Counted from the first letter of the stretch, positions 1-9,864 are shown. The stretch is DNA of 64,000 bases from Ruminococcus sp. (GCA_014799805.1 JAAVHJ010000003.1:1-64000); one strand, 5' to 3'. Program-made: numbers and translations. The notes: generated by a model from the letters alone, not told the origin.

Positions 1-752
1 CCACGTTCTCCAGTGTCGCCTTTTTCGCCTTGAATACCTTGTAACCCCTGTTCACCTCTATCACCTTTCAGAGAATTAAAAAAGTCTGATTCCGTGCCTA
101 TATTTCCTAAATCAAGCCATATTTCATAAGCTGATTTTCCGTCTTGTCCATTCAATCCATCTTTGCCATTTTCGCCTTGAATGCCTTGTAATCCTTGTTC
201 GCCAGTATCACCCTTTTGTCCTTGCAGACCCTGTTCGCCTTTATCGCCTTTTAACGATTCTAAAAAATCGGATTCTGTGCCTGAATTGCCTTGTTTCAAC
301 CAGATTTCATAGGCAGATAAGCCGTCAGCTCCAGTATCTCCCTTGTCACCTTTTTCACCTTGAATTACGGTTGTTTCAGGAATTTCAGGAATTCCCTCAC
401 CGACAGCACTTTCACGAACATAAATATCAGATAAATCATATTTGATAACTAGTTCATCACCCTTAATACCTCTAATTTCAAGTTTTAGCACACCAGAAAC
501 AGCCGTGAAATATTCGTCTACAACCCAAGTTAGAAAAATAGAATCATTTTCAATTTGCTTTTTTAGTGCCTGTTCGGCGAGATTTCCAGCAGAATTGACG
601 GCACGCAGAATAAAACTGCATTCTGATAAATCTATCGTATGATAATTTTTAGTGATTTCAAATTTCAGAAAATCAACGTTTTTTTCACCATTCGCTAGCA
701 GATGCCTAATATTTGATAAGTCAATAAATTTTTCATTTGCTTTAAAAATCAT
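1..752 (-). CDS. Collagen-like phage tail fibre / upper baseplate protein (3' end outside window)
   Basis: The gene starts at 752 and overlaps the stop of the preceding hub gene (ATGA). It runs off the left edge after about 250 codons. The first 125 residues or so form a globular domain like those of phage upper baseplate proteins (BppU type). They are followed by Gly-X-Y collagen-like runs (GEKGDKGDTG, GLQGIQGEKG). Between the runs sits a repeated spacer containing SAYEIWL and GTESDF, a spacer common in Firmicute phage fibres. The role is probably receptor binding or fibre trimerisation at the tail tip. The repeats are coding, so they should not be read as a DNA repeat array. Confidence 0.85.
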   Translation of the reverse strand, partial: MIFKANEKFIDLSNIRHLLANGEKNVDFLKFEITKNYHTIDLSECSFILRAVNSAGNLAEQALKKQIENDSIFLTWVVDEYFTAVSGVLKLEIRGIKGDELVIKYDLSDIYVRESAVGEGIPEIPETTVIQGEKGDKGDTGADGLSAYEIWLKQGNSGTESDFLESLKGDKGEQGLQGQKGDTGEQGLQGIQGENGKDGLNGQDGKSAYEIWLDLGNIGTESDFFNSLKGDRGEQGLQGIQGEKGDTGER

Positions 753-2128
753 TCTCCGCCTCCATTCAATGCTGCCCAAAGTTCACCTATTTGGTCTTGA
801 ATCGTATTCCACTGGTCACCAAGTTTTGTATCAGTTGCTGTCTCATTACTAGACATTTCATTTCTTAAACTAGTTTCAAGCCTGTTTATTTGCGTTTTCA
901 TACGTTCTCCCATGCGGACAGCTTGCGAACGCTTTCTTGCTTGTGAGAGTGTTCTGGAATCTTCACCAATGCATTTGATTTGTTGCCCACCTCGAAATTT
1001 CCATGTCAAATTAGTGATTGTTGTTTCATGTTCTATTCCTTGTGCATCTCTGATTTTGATATACTGCCCAAGATGTAAATAATGACTTCCATGATATGTG
1101 CCTGAAAATGGGCGAATTTGAATATGCTTTTGATAATACTTTAAAGCTGCAACAATTGGAAACATATCGCCAGTTTGCGATTCTCGGCTTGCAGTATAAA
1201 TATATTCAATAAATGGATTATTTTCAATAATTATTTCAACATTAATGACACCTGTTTCTTCGATTTTTCCGCCCATGTCGCAATTTCTCCAAGTTTTATC
1301 TTCTGTGATTAGTTTTGCAGAATATAAATAAATTCTGAATCCTGCTATTTCAAGAGTGTTCTGTTCAAATTCTGAAAAATCCAGTACTTCTGGTTCATGA
1401 TTCCATGCATTCTCAAATAAACAAAATTGAATTTCTCCATCGTTATTAGTACAGACAAATCCGCCCATATATTCCGCAAGCCATGCAACATAATCTCTGA
1501 CATTATCTGATTGTTCATCAGATAATAGCAAAACAAGTCGAATTATATTATGTTGCAGGTCTATGTCACCAACATGTTCAGGAATATCATAACTATTAAA
1601 ATCTGCCGAGCTATTTGGAATATCTGAGCGATATAAAAGACTAGTATTTAATGGGAGCTTTAAAAAATCTCTTACTATCATTGTAAGAGCATCTCCTGCA
1701 TTGCGAAAACCATTATTTAACATGTTGTAAATAGCATTTCCCATATTACTACCATTATCTTCAAAGGCAGAGCCATCTAACCAACAAATATTATCAGATG
1801 CTGAAATTGTAAAAATATTATTGCTTTTTGTTACTGATATGACATTAAAAATGCCCCTTCTACCACCATCTTCTGGTGCAATATTGCCAAACCAAGAATA
1901 CAGAATAATTTCAGAACCGTAAACATCATAGCGACCAATAGTGTTATCTTTGATGCGAATTTTCACAGAAAGTTGTGCTGGTGATACGCACCCGAATGCA
2001 AAGACATTTCCACTGACACATTGGGAGGTCACAGACAATGAATTTTGAATGATGTCACATTCAGGTATTACAAAAAAACGCCCATCAGGCAGAGTGATTT
2101 CTAGTTTTGCATGTTCTTCAATAACCAT
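749..2128 (-). CDS. Phage tail hub / tail-associated protein
   Basis: A 459-residue protein in the usual place for a baseplate hub, after the tape measure and a small distal-tail gene and before the fibre. I chose the ATG at 2128 because GAGGAGG sits 7 bp upstream; an in-frame start at 2161 would overlap the previous gene and has no such site. The sequence is beta-rich, and the C-terminus (last 80 residues) is polar and helical. That fits a gp27-like hub with a C-terminal extension. No peptidase or lysozyme motif is evident. The assignment rests mostly on gene order. Confidence 0.6.
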   Translation of the reverse strand: MVIEEHAKLEITLPDGRFFVIPECDIIQNSLSVTSQCVSGNVFAFGCVSPAQLSVKIRIKDNTIGRYDVYGSEIILYSWFGNIAPEDGGRRGIFNVISVTKSNNIFTISASDNICWLDGSAFEDNGSNMGNAIYNMLNNGFRNAGDALTMIVRDFLKLPLNTSLLYRSDIPNSSADFNSYDIPEHVGDIDLQHNIIRLVLLLSDEQSDNVRDYVAWLAEYMGGFVCTNNDGEIQFCLFENAWNHEPEVLDFSEFEQNTLEIAGFRIYLYSAKLITEDKTWRNCDMGGKIEETGVINVEIIIENNPFIEYIYTASRESQTGDMFPIVAALKYYQKHIQIRPFSGTYHGSHYLHLGQYIKIRDAQGIEHETTITNLTWKFRGGQQIKCIGEDSRTLSQARKRSQAVRMGERMKTQINRLETSLRNEMSSNETATDTKLGDQWNTIQDQIGELWAALNGGGE

Positions 2129-2129
2129 G

Positions 2130-2495
2130 TTAAACCTCCTCAATCGTGAATGCAATCGCATAGAGTGCTAATTTTTCAATTGTTTCATTCATGATTTTTG
2201 TAACGGATACATCAGAAGTCACCGTGAAATAACCTGATTTTTCGCCGTCTGGATTCTGAAATTCACAATAAAATTCTGGATTTTTTATCAAATTCATGAA
2301 ATTTGTGTACTCATTCCCATAAAGTTCAGCTGTTATAGCAATTCGTTTTTTCTGCATTCTCACTGGATAAGTAATTGTGTTTCCTGATTCACTGGTAAAT
2401 TGATTTTTTAGTGAAAAACTAGACAAATCATAGCCCGAAATTCTGGAAACAGCAAGCAAATTTTCTTCTGAAACTCCAATTTTTAAGTATGCCAT
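2130..2495 (-). CDS. Small phage tail protein (distal-tail position)
   Basis: A 121-residue protein between the tape measure and the hub, 1 bp from the hub gene and overlapping the tape-measure stop. It has no membrane segment or signal peptide. It looks like a compact beta-rich domain, consistent with a distal tail (Dit) or tail-tube terminator role. I do not recognise a specific family, so the role is inferred from position. Confidence 0.5.
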   Translation of the reverse strand: MAYLKIGVSEENLLAVSRISGYDLSSFSLKNQFTSESGNTITYPVRMQKKRIAITAELYGNEYTNFMNLIKNPEFYCEFQNPDGEKSGYFTVTSDVSVTKIMNETIEKLALYAIAFTIEEV

Positions 2496-5400
2496 TATAC
2501 AGTGACACCTCCTGAAATCACATTTGCTTCATCAATTGCAGAAATGACAAAATCTTTAATTTCTGTATCACCGATATAAATAACAAAACTTGGATTAATC
2601 TGTGGACTTTTGGGCAATTCAAACTGATTGTTTTCATGTTTTTCAGGTACTCCTTGAATCCGATGATAAACTTCTGAATACTGTGGAACAGCACTGTTTC
2701 CAAAATTCGCAAGAATCTGTTCAAATCTTGCAATGAAATTATCGGCATTTAGAGTAATTATAAGTTCATCAAGTTGAGATTGAATTTCTGCTGTGATACG
2801 TTCGTCATCAAGTTCTGGAATATTATTGATAGGAGAAAAATTTCTTAAAATTTCAATTTGTTGTGTGAATAGTTGTGTTTCCTGATTTTTTTCTGAAAAT
2901 TCAGTTTCAAAATTATTAAAGCTAACTGGTTTAGGGTCTGAAATAGTAACTTTTGAAAAGTTTAAATCAATTTCTGACTGTTTAGGCAGTTCAGGTACTT
3001 CTATTTTAGGATTGCTAAATTCAATTGGCTCTGGTTCTGAAATATTGATTTTTGGAGATTGTAAATCAATTTCTGATTGTTCAGGCAGTTTTAGTTCTGG
3101 AATTCCAAATGCAATGGGTTCAGAATCTGAAATGTTAAATTCAGGCGGATTGATTTCAATTTCTTGTTTTTCCGTAAGTTCTGGCACTTCTATTTGGTTT
3201 GCAAGATTTTTCAAACTGCCATTAATTTCGCCTACAGTTTCTTCTGTGGTATCTTCCACACCTACTCCAACACCAAGCATAAGATATTTTCCGATTTCGT
3301 CACGCATCAGCCTTGACGGCGAATGAATTCCGAAAAAATCCTTGAATCCGTTCCAGAGGTCATCACAAACCTGTGTCACGGTGTCCCAAATTGCATCCAA
3401 TCCTTTCACAAGTCCGTCAGCGATTCCATGCAGGAGGTCTTTTCCAAGCTGAATCCAGTCAGTTTCTGTGAGTGTGTCCCAGATTGCTGAAACAATCTGT
3501 GGAATAGCTTCAATAATATCTGGAATTGATTTTACAAGTCCTGCAATTAGCTCCGTAATCAGTTTTATTCCTGCGTCCAGCAGTTTTGGCAGATTGTCGA
3601 TAATGCCATCAAAAAGCTGTGTTACAATTTTTATTGCGGCATCAATCAGCATTGGCAGATTTTCAATCAGACAATTGACAAGCGTCATCAGAATTTCAAT
3701 CGCCGCCTCGATTAACATCGGTAAATTTTCAATAATGCCGTTCAAAAGTGCAATCAGCATTTCAATTGCCGCCGAAATAATCAGAGGCAAATTTTCCATA
3801 ATTGCTGAAATTAAGGCATTTAGAATCTCCAATGCCGCACTGATTATCACAGTAATATTTTCGATAATTCCAGTCATCAGTGCCATTAAAATTTCAATTG
3901 CCGCCCCCAGAATCAGTGGCAAATTTGATGTAATTGCTGAAATCAGAACATTTAATATCTGTACAGCACATGTAATCAAATCTGGCAAAACGCCAATTAT
4001 TCCAGTAATCAATGCTGTGAGAATCTGCGGTGCAAACTGTAAAATTGCAATAATTGCCTGTGTTAAACCGTTAACAAGTGCTGTAATAATAGTAATGGCA
4101 AGCGGTAAAAGTTGAGGGATTGCATTTACAATTCCAGTCACAAGATTTTGCAGAATCACAAGTCCCTGATTGATGAGTTCTGGCAATGCCTGCATAATCC
4201 CTTGCATCATAGACTGTAAAATTTCAGAGCCAGTTGCAAGAAGTTCTGGCAATGTTTCTGAAATACCCTGCATAAGACTAGTGATAATTGGAATGGCAGT
4301 TTCCAGCATTTTCTTGCGTGAATTTAAAAATCCATTGACTAAGAAATTTATAATTTCGACAGCTTTTTCCTGAATCATTGGAAGATTTTCCTGTATGCCA
4401 TTTACCAAATAATCAATCACTTGTCTGCCATTTTCAACCCAGCCACCAATCACCCCACTAAATGCAGAAAATGCTTGTTTTCCTGCATTTACAATGCCGT
4501 CAAAAATAACTGAAATATCACCATCTGCGGAATTAATAGCATTAACTAGAGTTCCGATTGCTCCTGCAATTTCTGATGAAAATGCTGCTTTTGCATCAAT
4601 TGTAAAACTGCCGACAGAACGTTTCAGACCTTCGATTGCACTTTCGATATTGTCAAATTTTACCTCTTTGATTGTATTCATAGCATCGCCAGTCGCATAT
4701 GCTCCGCCTTGAATATCGCCCATTGCTGCAATTGCATCAACGCCTAAATCTTCCCACATTGTGCCAAATAATGCTACACCTGCTGCATCACGAGCAACAG
4801 GATCTTCCATTGAGGTTAGAGCAGAAACCGTTTCTTGAAACGCCTGTTTTGCAGTATCTCCACCTTGTGTGAACTTATATGCCATTTCTTCGGCGTTCAT
4901 GCCAATCGCTTCAAATCCCTCTGCTGTAGTCGTTGAACCGTCAATTGCACGAATAGAAAATTCTTTAACTGCATCACCGACTTTGTCTAAATTCCATGCA
5001 CCGTTTTCAGCACCTTGTTGAAAAATTGCGAACATATCATCTGCATCAAGTCCGACTTTTGCAAACTGCACAGAATATTCCGAAATGCTGTCAATTAATT
5101 CACCTGAATAATCTAATCCATTTTGAGCTCCAGTAGCAATCAGTTCCATGGCATATTCGCCTGAAATGCCGAAATTGTCCACCATAGCTTTTGCTGCTCT
5201 GGTGGATTCTGCAACATCATATTCAAATACATCATTCAGTGCAAAAGCGGATTCTGTGATTGTCTGGAGTTCTTCTGCTGGTAAGTCTCCAAGCTGTTTT
5301 TTGACATCAGCAACAGCGTCTGCAACATCTTCATAACTTGCACCGTAATTGTTTGCAAATACGCCCTTTGCCACATCTTTCAGAGACTCCAGTTCTTCAC

Positions 5401-5692
5401 CAACTGCACCTGTTGACATGGAGAGTTTGTTCATTGCCTGATTATATTCGTCCCCTGATTTCATCATATCAGAAAACATGCCTGCTGTTTTTCCAGCAAT
5501 GCTAAAAATTGCTTGTCCTGCAGCAGTAGCAGCAGCACTGACAATAGCTGAAAATGACTGCATTCCGCTTTCTGTCGTATCATTGACAGCATTCATACCA
5601 CGCCGAACATTTTCATTCATGTCATTCATACCGTCATTAACGCCTGACTGGTCAATTCTGGCATCAATTTCAAGACTGTCATCATAAGCCAT
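2495..5692 (-). CDS. Phage tail tape measure protein (TP901-like)
   Basis: At 1065 residues this is the largest phage gene, with the expected N-terminal TP901-type region (about residues 50-330, rich in Gly/Ala and acidic helices). It is followed by a long series of hydrophobic 22-residue repeats built around NLP-x-LI-x-AAI (about residues 430-760). The C-terminal third is Pro/Glu-rich with repeated E-x-x-E-x-P phrases. It sets tail length and is ejected with DNA. The ATG at 5692 is preferred over 5707 because GGTGGTGAG precedes it at good spacing. It follows the Gp15-like gene and precedes the tail-tip genes, the standard order. Confidence 0.9.
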   Translation of the reverse strand: MAYDDSLEIDARIDQSGVNDGMNDMNENVRRGMNAVNDTTESGMQSFSAIVSAAATAAGQAIFSIAGKTAGMFSDMMKSGDEYNQAMNKLSMSTGAVGEELESLKDVAKGVFANNYGASYEDVADAVADVKKQLGDLPAEELQTITESAFALNDVFEYDVAESTRAAKAMVDNFGISGEYAMELIATGAQNGLDYSGELIDSISEYSVQFAKVGLDADDMFAIFQQGAENGAWNLDKVGDAVKEFSIRAIDGSTTTAEGFEAIGMNAEEMAYKFTQGGDTAKQAFQETVSALTSMEDPVARDAAGVALFGTMWEDLGVDAIAAMGDIQGGAYATGDAMNTIKEVKFDNIESAIEGLKRSVGSFTIDAKAAFSSEIAGAIGTLVNAINSADGDISVIFDGIVNAGKQAFSAFSGVIGGWVENGRQVIDYLVNGIQENLPMIQEKAVEIINFLVNGFLNSRKKMLETAIPIITSLMQGISETLPELLATGSEILQSMMQGIMQALPELINQGLVILQNLVTGIVNAIPQLLPLAITIITALVNGLTQAIIAILQFAPQILTALITGIIGVLPDLITCAVQILNVLISAITSNLPLILGAAIEILMALMTGIIENITVIISAALEILNALISAIMENLPLIISAAIEMLIALLNGIIENLPMLIEAAIEILMTLVNCLIENLPMLIDAAIKIVTQLFDGIIDNLPKLLDAGIKLITELIAGLVKSIPDIIEAIPQIVSAIWDTLTETDWIQLGKDLLHGIADGLVKGLDAIWDTVTQVCDDLWNGFKDFFGIHSPSRLMRDEIGKYLMLGVGVGVEDTTEETVGEINGSLKNLANQIEVPELTEKQEIEINPPEFNISDSEPIAFGIPELKLPEQSEIDLQSPKINISEPEPIEFSNPKIEVPELPKQSEIDLNFSKVTISDPKPVSFNNFETEFSEKNQETQLFTQQIEILRNFSPINNIPELDDERITAEIQSQLDELIITLNADNFIARFEQILANFGNSAVPQYSEVYHRIQGVPEKHENNQFELPKSPQINPSFVIYIGDTEIKDFVISAIDEANVISGGVTV
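3420..4420 (-). repeat. 22-residue (66-bp) internal repeats of the tape measure gene
   Basis: The encoded protein repeats a pattern of two hydrophobic helices separated by NLP or a variant (ENLPMLIEAAIEIL, ENLPMLIDAAIKIV, DNLPKLLDAGIKLI and others), about 15 copies in phase. Periods of 11 or multiples of 11 are typical of tape measure proteins. Copy-number change here would alter tail length. Boundaries are approximate. Confidence 0.7.
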
Positions 5693-5726
5693 ACAACTCA
5701 CCACCATTCATAAATTTTATAATTAA

Positions 5727-6290
5727 TTAAAATGAAAAAATTTCACCTGTTTGTTCTGCTGATACTGGTGCATGTGGAAATGCAACTGCTTTTTTAATTG
5801 CTACAATTTGTTTTCTGCGTTCTTTGTCCTTAATATCTGAAATTTTGATTTGACGATAGGTAATGCGTTTTTTGATGGGTGTATCTTCTGGCAAAGCTTC
5901 AAATAAAGCTGAAAATTCCCACCAATGCATGTATTCTGTCCTGATTAGGTCAATGCCGTAAACCTGTCGGAACGCTCCCAGAACATATGCGGAATCGTAA
6001 AGCCATGAAAGTGTTGGCGTGCTTAAATTTTTATCTGATTTTCCAGAAATTTTTTTCGTTTTTGAACAAGATGCAAATTCCGTTAGAGCATGATAAGCAC
6101 TTGCAATATTTTCTGGAATTTCTTCTATAAACCATTGCAAAGCGGTCAACATTTTTTGTTTCTTGTCAAAATTTTCATCTGCCATCATGTCAAAAAATGC
6201 TATCCAATCTCGAAAATCAGTTGCAATTTTATAAAATTTCCCTGCTATTTCAACGTTAGCAGGGAGTTTTTCAAATAAGATATTTATCAT
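5727..6290 (-). CDS. Bacteriophage Gp15 family protein (tail assembly chaperone)
   Basis: A 187-residue soluble protein resembling the Gp15 family (Listeria phage A500 type). It sits directly before the tape measure and overlaps the upstream 119-residue gene by 4 bp. In this position siphophages encode the paired tail assembly chaperones (G and GT of lambda), and the small upstream gene would be the G partner. No obvious slippery frameshift site was identified at the overlap. Family recognition is from overall sequence character and position. Confidence 0.7.
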   Translation of the reverse strand: MINILFEKLPANVEIAGKFYKIATDFRDWIAFFDMMADENFDKKQKMLTALQWFIEEIPENIASAYHALTEFASCSKTKKISGKSDKNLSTPTLSWLYDSAYVLGAFRQVYGIDLIRTEYMHWWEFSALFEALPEDTPIKKRITYRQIKISDIKDKERRKQIVAIKKAVAFPHAPVSAEQTGEIFSF

Positions 6291-6646
6291 TTTTTCAATC
6301 TTTCTGGTGCATATTTCGCTTTTATCTGATTCATACGATTAGAAGAAACTGCACGCTGTTTTGCAATAAAATCAAGCAATGATGTATAAATTTCATCATA
6401 TTTTCTTATATTATCTTTTATGTTTGCAAAAATTTTTTCAGATGCATTTTCACCCAAAAGCATATCATAAAAATTGCGAAATGCCTTACAATAAACATGA
6501 ATTTTTTCGGCAAGATTACTAAAATTAGCATCTTTTGCATTGTCGAGAGCTTCTATAGCTGAAAGATAGCGTTCTGCTGTTTCTGCATCTTCCATGTCTA
6601 ATTCAAATTCATTTTTATTGATTTTCCAAATATAAATATTTTCCAT
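6287..6646 (-). CDS. Small phage tail assembly protein
   Basis: A 119-residue, mostly helical, charged protein that starts 2 bp after the major tail protein gene ends. Its 3' end overlaps the Gp15-like gene (ATGA type). By order it is the counterpart of lambda gpG or the DUF6673-like proteins of Clostridia phages. No catalytic motif is visible, and function is inferred from context. Confidence 0.55.
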   Translation of the reverse strand: MENIYIWKINKNEFELDMEDAETAERYLSAIEALDNAKDANFSNLAEKIHVYCKAFRNFYDMLLGENASEKIFANIKDNIRKYDEIYTSLLDFIAKQRAVSSNRMNQIKAKYAPERLKK

Positions 6647-6647
6647 A

Positions 6648-7502
6648 TTACATAGTCTCCAAATCGTCTGAAATAGCTGTTGTGTGAGAATCCACGGCTG
6701 TTAATACAATCACAAATGTTTTAGATTGGTCGCCTGCTTCTACAAGTACTTCAAATCTGGTGTCATTTACAATTTTATTATTGGCATTAATATATGTTCC
6801 TGTACCAGTGCCAATTCTTGTTGTAGTACTACCAATTTCTTTAAATAATGTAATTTTTGCACCAGCAAAATCTGCTGTAATTGTAATTGTAACATTTGTG
6901 TCGTGTAATACATTTCCTGTTAAATGTGTAGAGCCATTATCTGTGATGGGTTCTCTTACACCATCTCCTGTAATTGTAACAGTTGCTTTTGCAGAATCTT
7001 CAATATTTGTTGTGACCTGAATTGTTTGCCAATCATCATAAGATGTCGCAATACAAGGGATTCTTAACCCTTTTGCCTTGAAATTACCTGAATATGTCAA
7101 GCAATCTGTGGTATCGCCATTGGTGTCTGGAATCACGGCATAATCACGCATTTGTGCATTGCCATTAGCAGATTCCATAGGTGTCGCTGACAAATCCACT
7201 GTGACAATCTGACGCTTCATCATGTCGCCAATATATTCATTTTCTGTAATTTTCACAATATCAGCAAGCACAGCATTCCCTGTGTATTTGTCAAATGCAT
7301 AAGAAATTGATGGTGCATATCCTACAATGTCTGTACGTTCAAAATCTTCATCTACATACTGACGGGAATATTCTTTTGGATTCTGCGAATAAGTCAAATC
7401 TGTGAATCCCTCCATGCGTTGATATGTACCATTGGGCAAACGCCAAAATGCGAGTTTTTGTGGTCTCGTGACCAAATTTCCAAAGCTTAAATTTTTACCC
7501 AT
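6648..7502 (-). CDS. Phage major tail (tube) protein
   Basis: A 284-residue protein starting at 7502, where AGGAGG precedes ATG. A longer in-frame start at 7532 has no site and would overlap the upstream gene further. The N-terminal 165 residues have the character of a siphovirus tube protein. The C-terminal 110 residues are Thr/Val-rich and look like an added Ig-like beta domain exposed on the tube surface. It lies between the connector genes and the tail chaperones, the standard place for the tube gene. Confidence 0.75.
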   Translation of the reverse strand: MGKNLSFGNLVTRPQKLAFWRLPNGTYQRMEGFTDLTYSQNPKEYSRQYVDEDFERTDIVGYAPSISYAFDKYTGNAVLADIVKITENEYIGDMMKRQIVTVDLSATPMESANGNAQMRDYAVIPDTNGDTTDCLTYSGNFKAKGLRIPCIATSYDDWQTIQVTTNIEDSAKATVTITGDGVREPITDNGSTHLTGNVLHDTNVTITITADFAGAKITLFKEIGSTTTRIGTGTGTYINANNKIVNDTRFEVLVEAGDQSKTFVIVLTAVDSHTTAISDDLETM

Positions 7503-7947
7503 TTGTATACCTCCTGTCTTGATAATAGACAAATTTTAGTTGAATTTGATAGCGTGCAGTGCTGTCATCAGAATCAAATACATAGCCTCCAGACTGCACT
7601 TCAATATATTGTGGAACTCGATAGTTATCAAGTTTTGGAAGATTCCCTATATTAGACTGTGTTTCAATCCAGTTTGCAAAATCTTCATAAAAGCCCGAAT
7701 TTTCAATATTTTGCAACGTGTCTGCTCCATATTTTTCACGGCTTGCGAATATAAAATTAAACTGCCGAAGCGTAGAACCGTCTGTATATTTCCGCAGAAT
7801 GGGAGCTGTCATTTCACCATCAACTGTATATTCAATTTCAGTCGCTCCCAAACGGTCAACATTCAGCAATACGCCGTTTTTTAAGAGTGGACAGCTGGCA
7901 ATAAAATCTCTTAAACTTTCAATGATTGTCAATTTATCATCTCCCAT
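7495..7947 (-). CDS. Minor capsid / tail completion protein
   Basis: A 150-residue protein whose stop overlaps the tail tube gene start by 8 bp and whose start overlaps the previous gene by 11 bp. It occupies the third small connector slot between coat and tube, where phages of this kind encode minor capsid protein 3 or tail terminator. There is no membrane segment. The role is inferred from order. Confidence 0.55.
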   Translation of the reverse strand: MGDDKLTIIESLRDFIASCPLLKNGVLLNVDRLGATEIEYTVDGEMTAPILRKYTDGSTLRQFNFIFASREKYGADTLQNIENSGFYEDFANWIETQSNIGNLPKLDNYRVPQYIEVQSGGYVFDSDDSTARYQIQLKFVYYQDRRYTNG

Positions 7948-8254
7948 TTAGTATTTTTTGTGCGTTTTTCAGAATTTGCTTTCTCTGAGACAGCCACATT
8001 CTTTGAACCCATTTCCGCCCTTGCTGATTGCTTGCCTTGCCATTGAAATATTGAAATTTTGCATATGGTGCAGTGTATTTGATAATACCTGTTCCAATTT
8101 GCGTCCCAGTAATTCCAGAACGTTTCAAAGACCCTGTTTTGAACGGAACAAGAGGGTCAGAATTTCTTAAAATTTCGCTGTCAATATAGGCTTGTGCATG
8201 ACGAATTTTTTCAGGGTCTACGCCATTTAATTTAAGTTTATAATTCCAGCTCAT
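7937..8254 (-). CDS. Phage minor capsid protein (head-tail joining)
   Basis: A 105-residue basic protein overlapping both neighbours. Residues 30-60 include a PFKTGSLKRSG segment and later GTGIIKYTAPYAKFQYFNGK. These match the minor capsid 2 / HK97 gp10-like pattern of head-tail joining proteins. It is translationally coupled to the upstream closure gene through a 1-bp overlap. Confidence 0.65.
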   Translation of the reverse strand: MSWNYKLKLNGVDPEKIRHAQAYIDSEILRNSDPLVPFKTGSLKRSGITGTQIGTGIIKYTAPYAKFQYFNGKASNQQGRKWVQRMWLSQRKQILKNAQKILNGR

Positions 8255-8577
8255 TATTTTGCTGTCACCTCAATATGATGCACATGTTTTGAACCATAGC
8301 GGAAATCTTTCACGTCCATAATTGTGAAGCCCTCTGGATTTTCAGCATCACCAATTGTAATGCTATCATCTTTGCATGGAATAAAATTTTTTATAGATTT
8401 TTCAGGGATAATACATAGAATCAAATTGCTTTCACTCATGCCCTTATTTTCTTCTGATTGTGCCGAGCAGTTCTCCCAGTAAACGTCCTGAAATACATGT
8501 TTTTCCCACGCAGGCAGACGTTTTTCAGCATGAATTATCTTGTGAAAAACAGTGATAATTTTCATATTTGTGAACAT
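8254..8577 (-). CDS. Phage head closure / minor capsid protein
   Basis: A 107-residue protein in the head-closure slot. ATG 8577 is preceded by GAGGTG. The sequence is beta-rich, ends in a VHHIEVTAK strand and contains no membrane helix. It resembles the minor capsid 1 type found between head-tail connector 1 and the HK97 gp10-like protein. Assigned on order and size. Confidence 0.55.
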   Translation of the reverse strand: MFTNMKIITVFHKIIHAEKRLPAWEKHVFQDVYWENCSAQSEENKGMSESNLILCIIPEKSIKNFIPCKDDSITIGDAENPEGFTIMDVKDFRYGSKHVHHIEVTAK

Positions 8578-8579
8578 AA

Positions 8580-8993
8580 TTATACACCTCTGAACATTAA
8601 GCCTGTATTGCCTAAATAATGCAATGCTGTGCTTTTTAGAGATTTCTGAAAATCTTCATCTGTCAGGGACAGCTCCTGCACATAGTCATACAGATTTGCA
8701 AAAGATACTGAATAAGCACCAATGCTTTCAGATGTTTTCGGTAGATTCTCAGAATTTGGAATGCCATTTACAAAGGCTAGATTCCGCTTGAAAAATTTTT
8801 CCGCTAATGCACAGGTACATTTTTGAATTTTAATTTTATGCAGATTAAATAAATCTTTGTCCTGTAATCTATCAAAAGTCACAGTGTCAATCCATTCAGA
8901 AGCACGTTCTGCAAATACACAGAACATTGCCTCATTAGGAATTAGATTTCCTTTAAAAAAATCCTGATAATAGGGAAAATTAGCGTATGCCAT
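8580..8993 (-). CDS. Phage head-tail connector protein (gp6-like)
   Basis: A 137-residue helical protein directly after the coat gene (1-bp overlap). A helical protein of about 130 residues after the coat is typical of gp6/gp15-like connector 1 proteins that dock below the portal. The C-terminal half contains a YLGNTGLMFRGV end. Confidence comes from synteny. Confidence 0.6.
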   Translation of the reverse strand: MAYANFPYYQDFFKGNLIPNEAMFCVFAERASEWIDTVTFDRLQDKDLFNLHKIKIQKCTCALAEKFFKRNLAFVNGIPNSENLPKTSESIGAYSVSFANLYDYVQELSLTDEDFQKSLKSTALHYLGNTGLMFRGV

Positions 8994-9850
8994 TAAGATT
9001 CTACCCTTTTTACATAAATTGTCTGTGGTTTAGAAATGCCAATGCCATATACTTTTCTGCCCTGTACGGCTGATGAACCAATAAATTCATTGGTAAGATT
9101 ATTAATGCCAACAGGCACAGACCATTCTTGCACTCTATGGCACCAGTTAGGGTGTCCACAAATAAATTCTGTTGTTGTTTTCTTGCCTGCTACAAGGCTT
9201 GTATCTTCAAACATAGTGTTATTAGATTCAAATACGTTATAGCCTGCAATTCTGCCCACAACGCCATTCTGCACTAATTCCTGTGACAAATCACCCTGTT
9301 TAATAAATTTATCATCTGTCAGCAAAACTTCCATAAATTCTGGAGAGGCAATTAAAAATCGTTTACCATCATTTGGCACACCTAAACGGCTTTGTGTACG
9401 TTTTGCAGCAAGCACTGCTTTATATGCAGTATTTTCTGTTACAGCCGTTTTTGATGTTGCAACTGTGATTCCTGCTGTTTCTTCCAGTTTTCTGATTGAC
9501 TTTGTATCCATAGAAAGCCCGAGAGAATATCCTGCACTATCCAGACGTTCGGCAGTGATTCCATCTGGAACGGACACAGCATCAAATCCATCAATCATTT
9601 CATTGACAGCCTCATCAATGTCAATATTCAAGTCAAAATAAGCTGTTGACCCTTGTGAAATAGATGCACCTGTCTGCTTGTTATACGTCTTAACTTCAAC
9701 TTCTGTGTCTCTTACAGGAATTTTTACTTTTCCTGCTTTTGGGTCGCCCTCATAGCGATTATTAAAAATTAAATTATCCTTTGTAACGAGCGTATTTCTA
9801 AGCTTTTCATCAACAAGTGATGAATAACGCTCTTGTGTAGTATGTGGCAT
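8993..9850 (-). CDS. Phage major capsid (coat) protein
   Basis: A 285-residue protein immediately downstream of the scaffold gene. It carries typical coat-protein features: an N-terminal arm, a central segment starting KTYNKQTGASISQG, a DKRFLIASPEF-like core strand (here GKRFLIASPEFMEVLL) and a C-terminal GRKVYGIGISKPQTIYVK beta segment. It has an HK97-type fold by family resemblance (P22-coat-like or gp5-like). It assembles on the upstream scaffold. Confidence 0.8.
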   Translation of the reverse strand: MPHTTQERYSSLVDEKLRNTLVTKDNLIFNNRYEGDPKAGKVKIPVRDTEVEVKTYNKQTGASISQGSTAYFDLNIDIDEAVNEMIDGFDAVSVPDGITAERLDSAGYSLGLSMDTKSIRKLEETAGITVATSKTAVTENTAYKAVLAAKRTQSRLGVPNDGKRFLIASPEFMEVLLTDDKFIKQGDLSQELVQNGVVGRIAGYNVFESNNTMFEDTSLVAGKKTTTEFICGHPNWCHRVQEWSVPVGINNLTNEFIGSSAVQGRKVYGIGISKPQTIYVKRVES

Positions 9851-9864
9851 AGTATTTGTCCTCC

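Noticed and set aside
1..440. Apparent DNA repeats near the left edge
   Set aside because: They are the Gly-X-Y coding repeats of the collagen-like fibre gene on the minus strand.
3468..4115. Long open frame (215 codons) antisense to the tape measure gene
   Set aside because: It mirrors the 22-residue repeats of the real gene, has no ribosome binding site, and its composition (Ile/Ser/Ala repeats) is what the antisense of such repeats gives.
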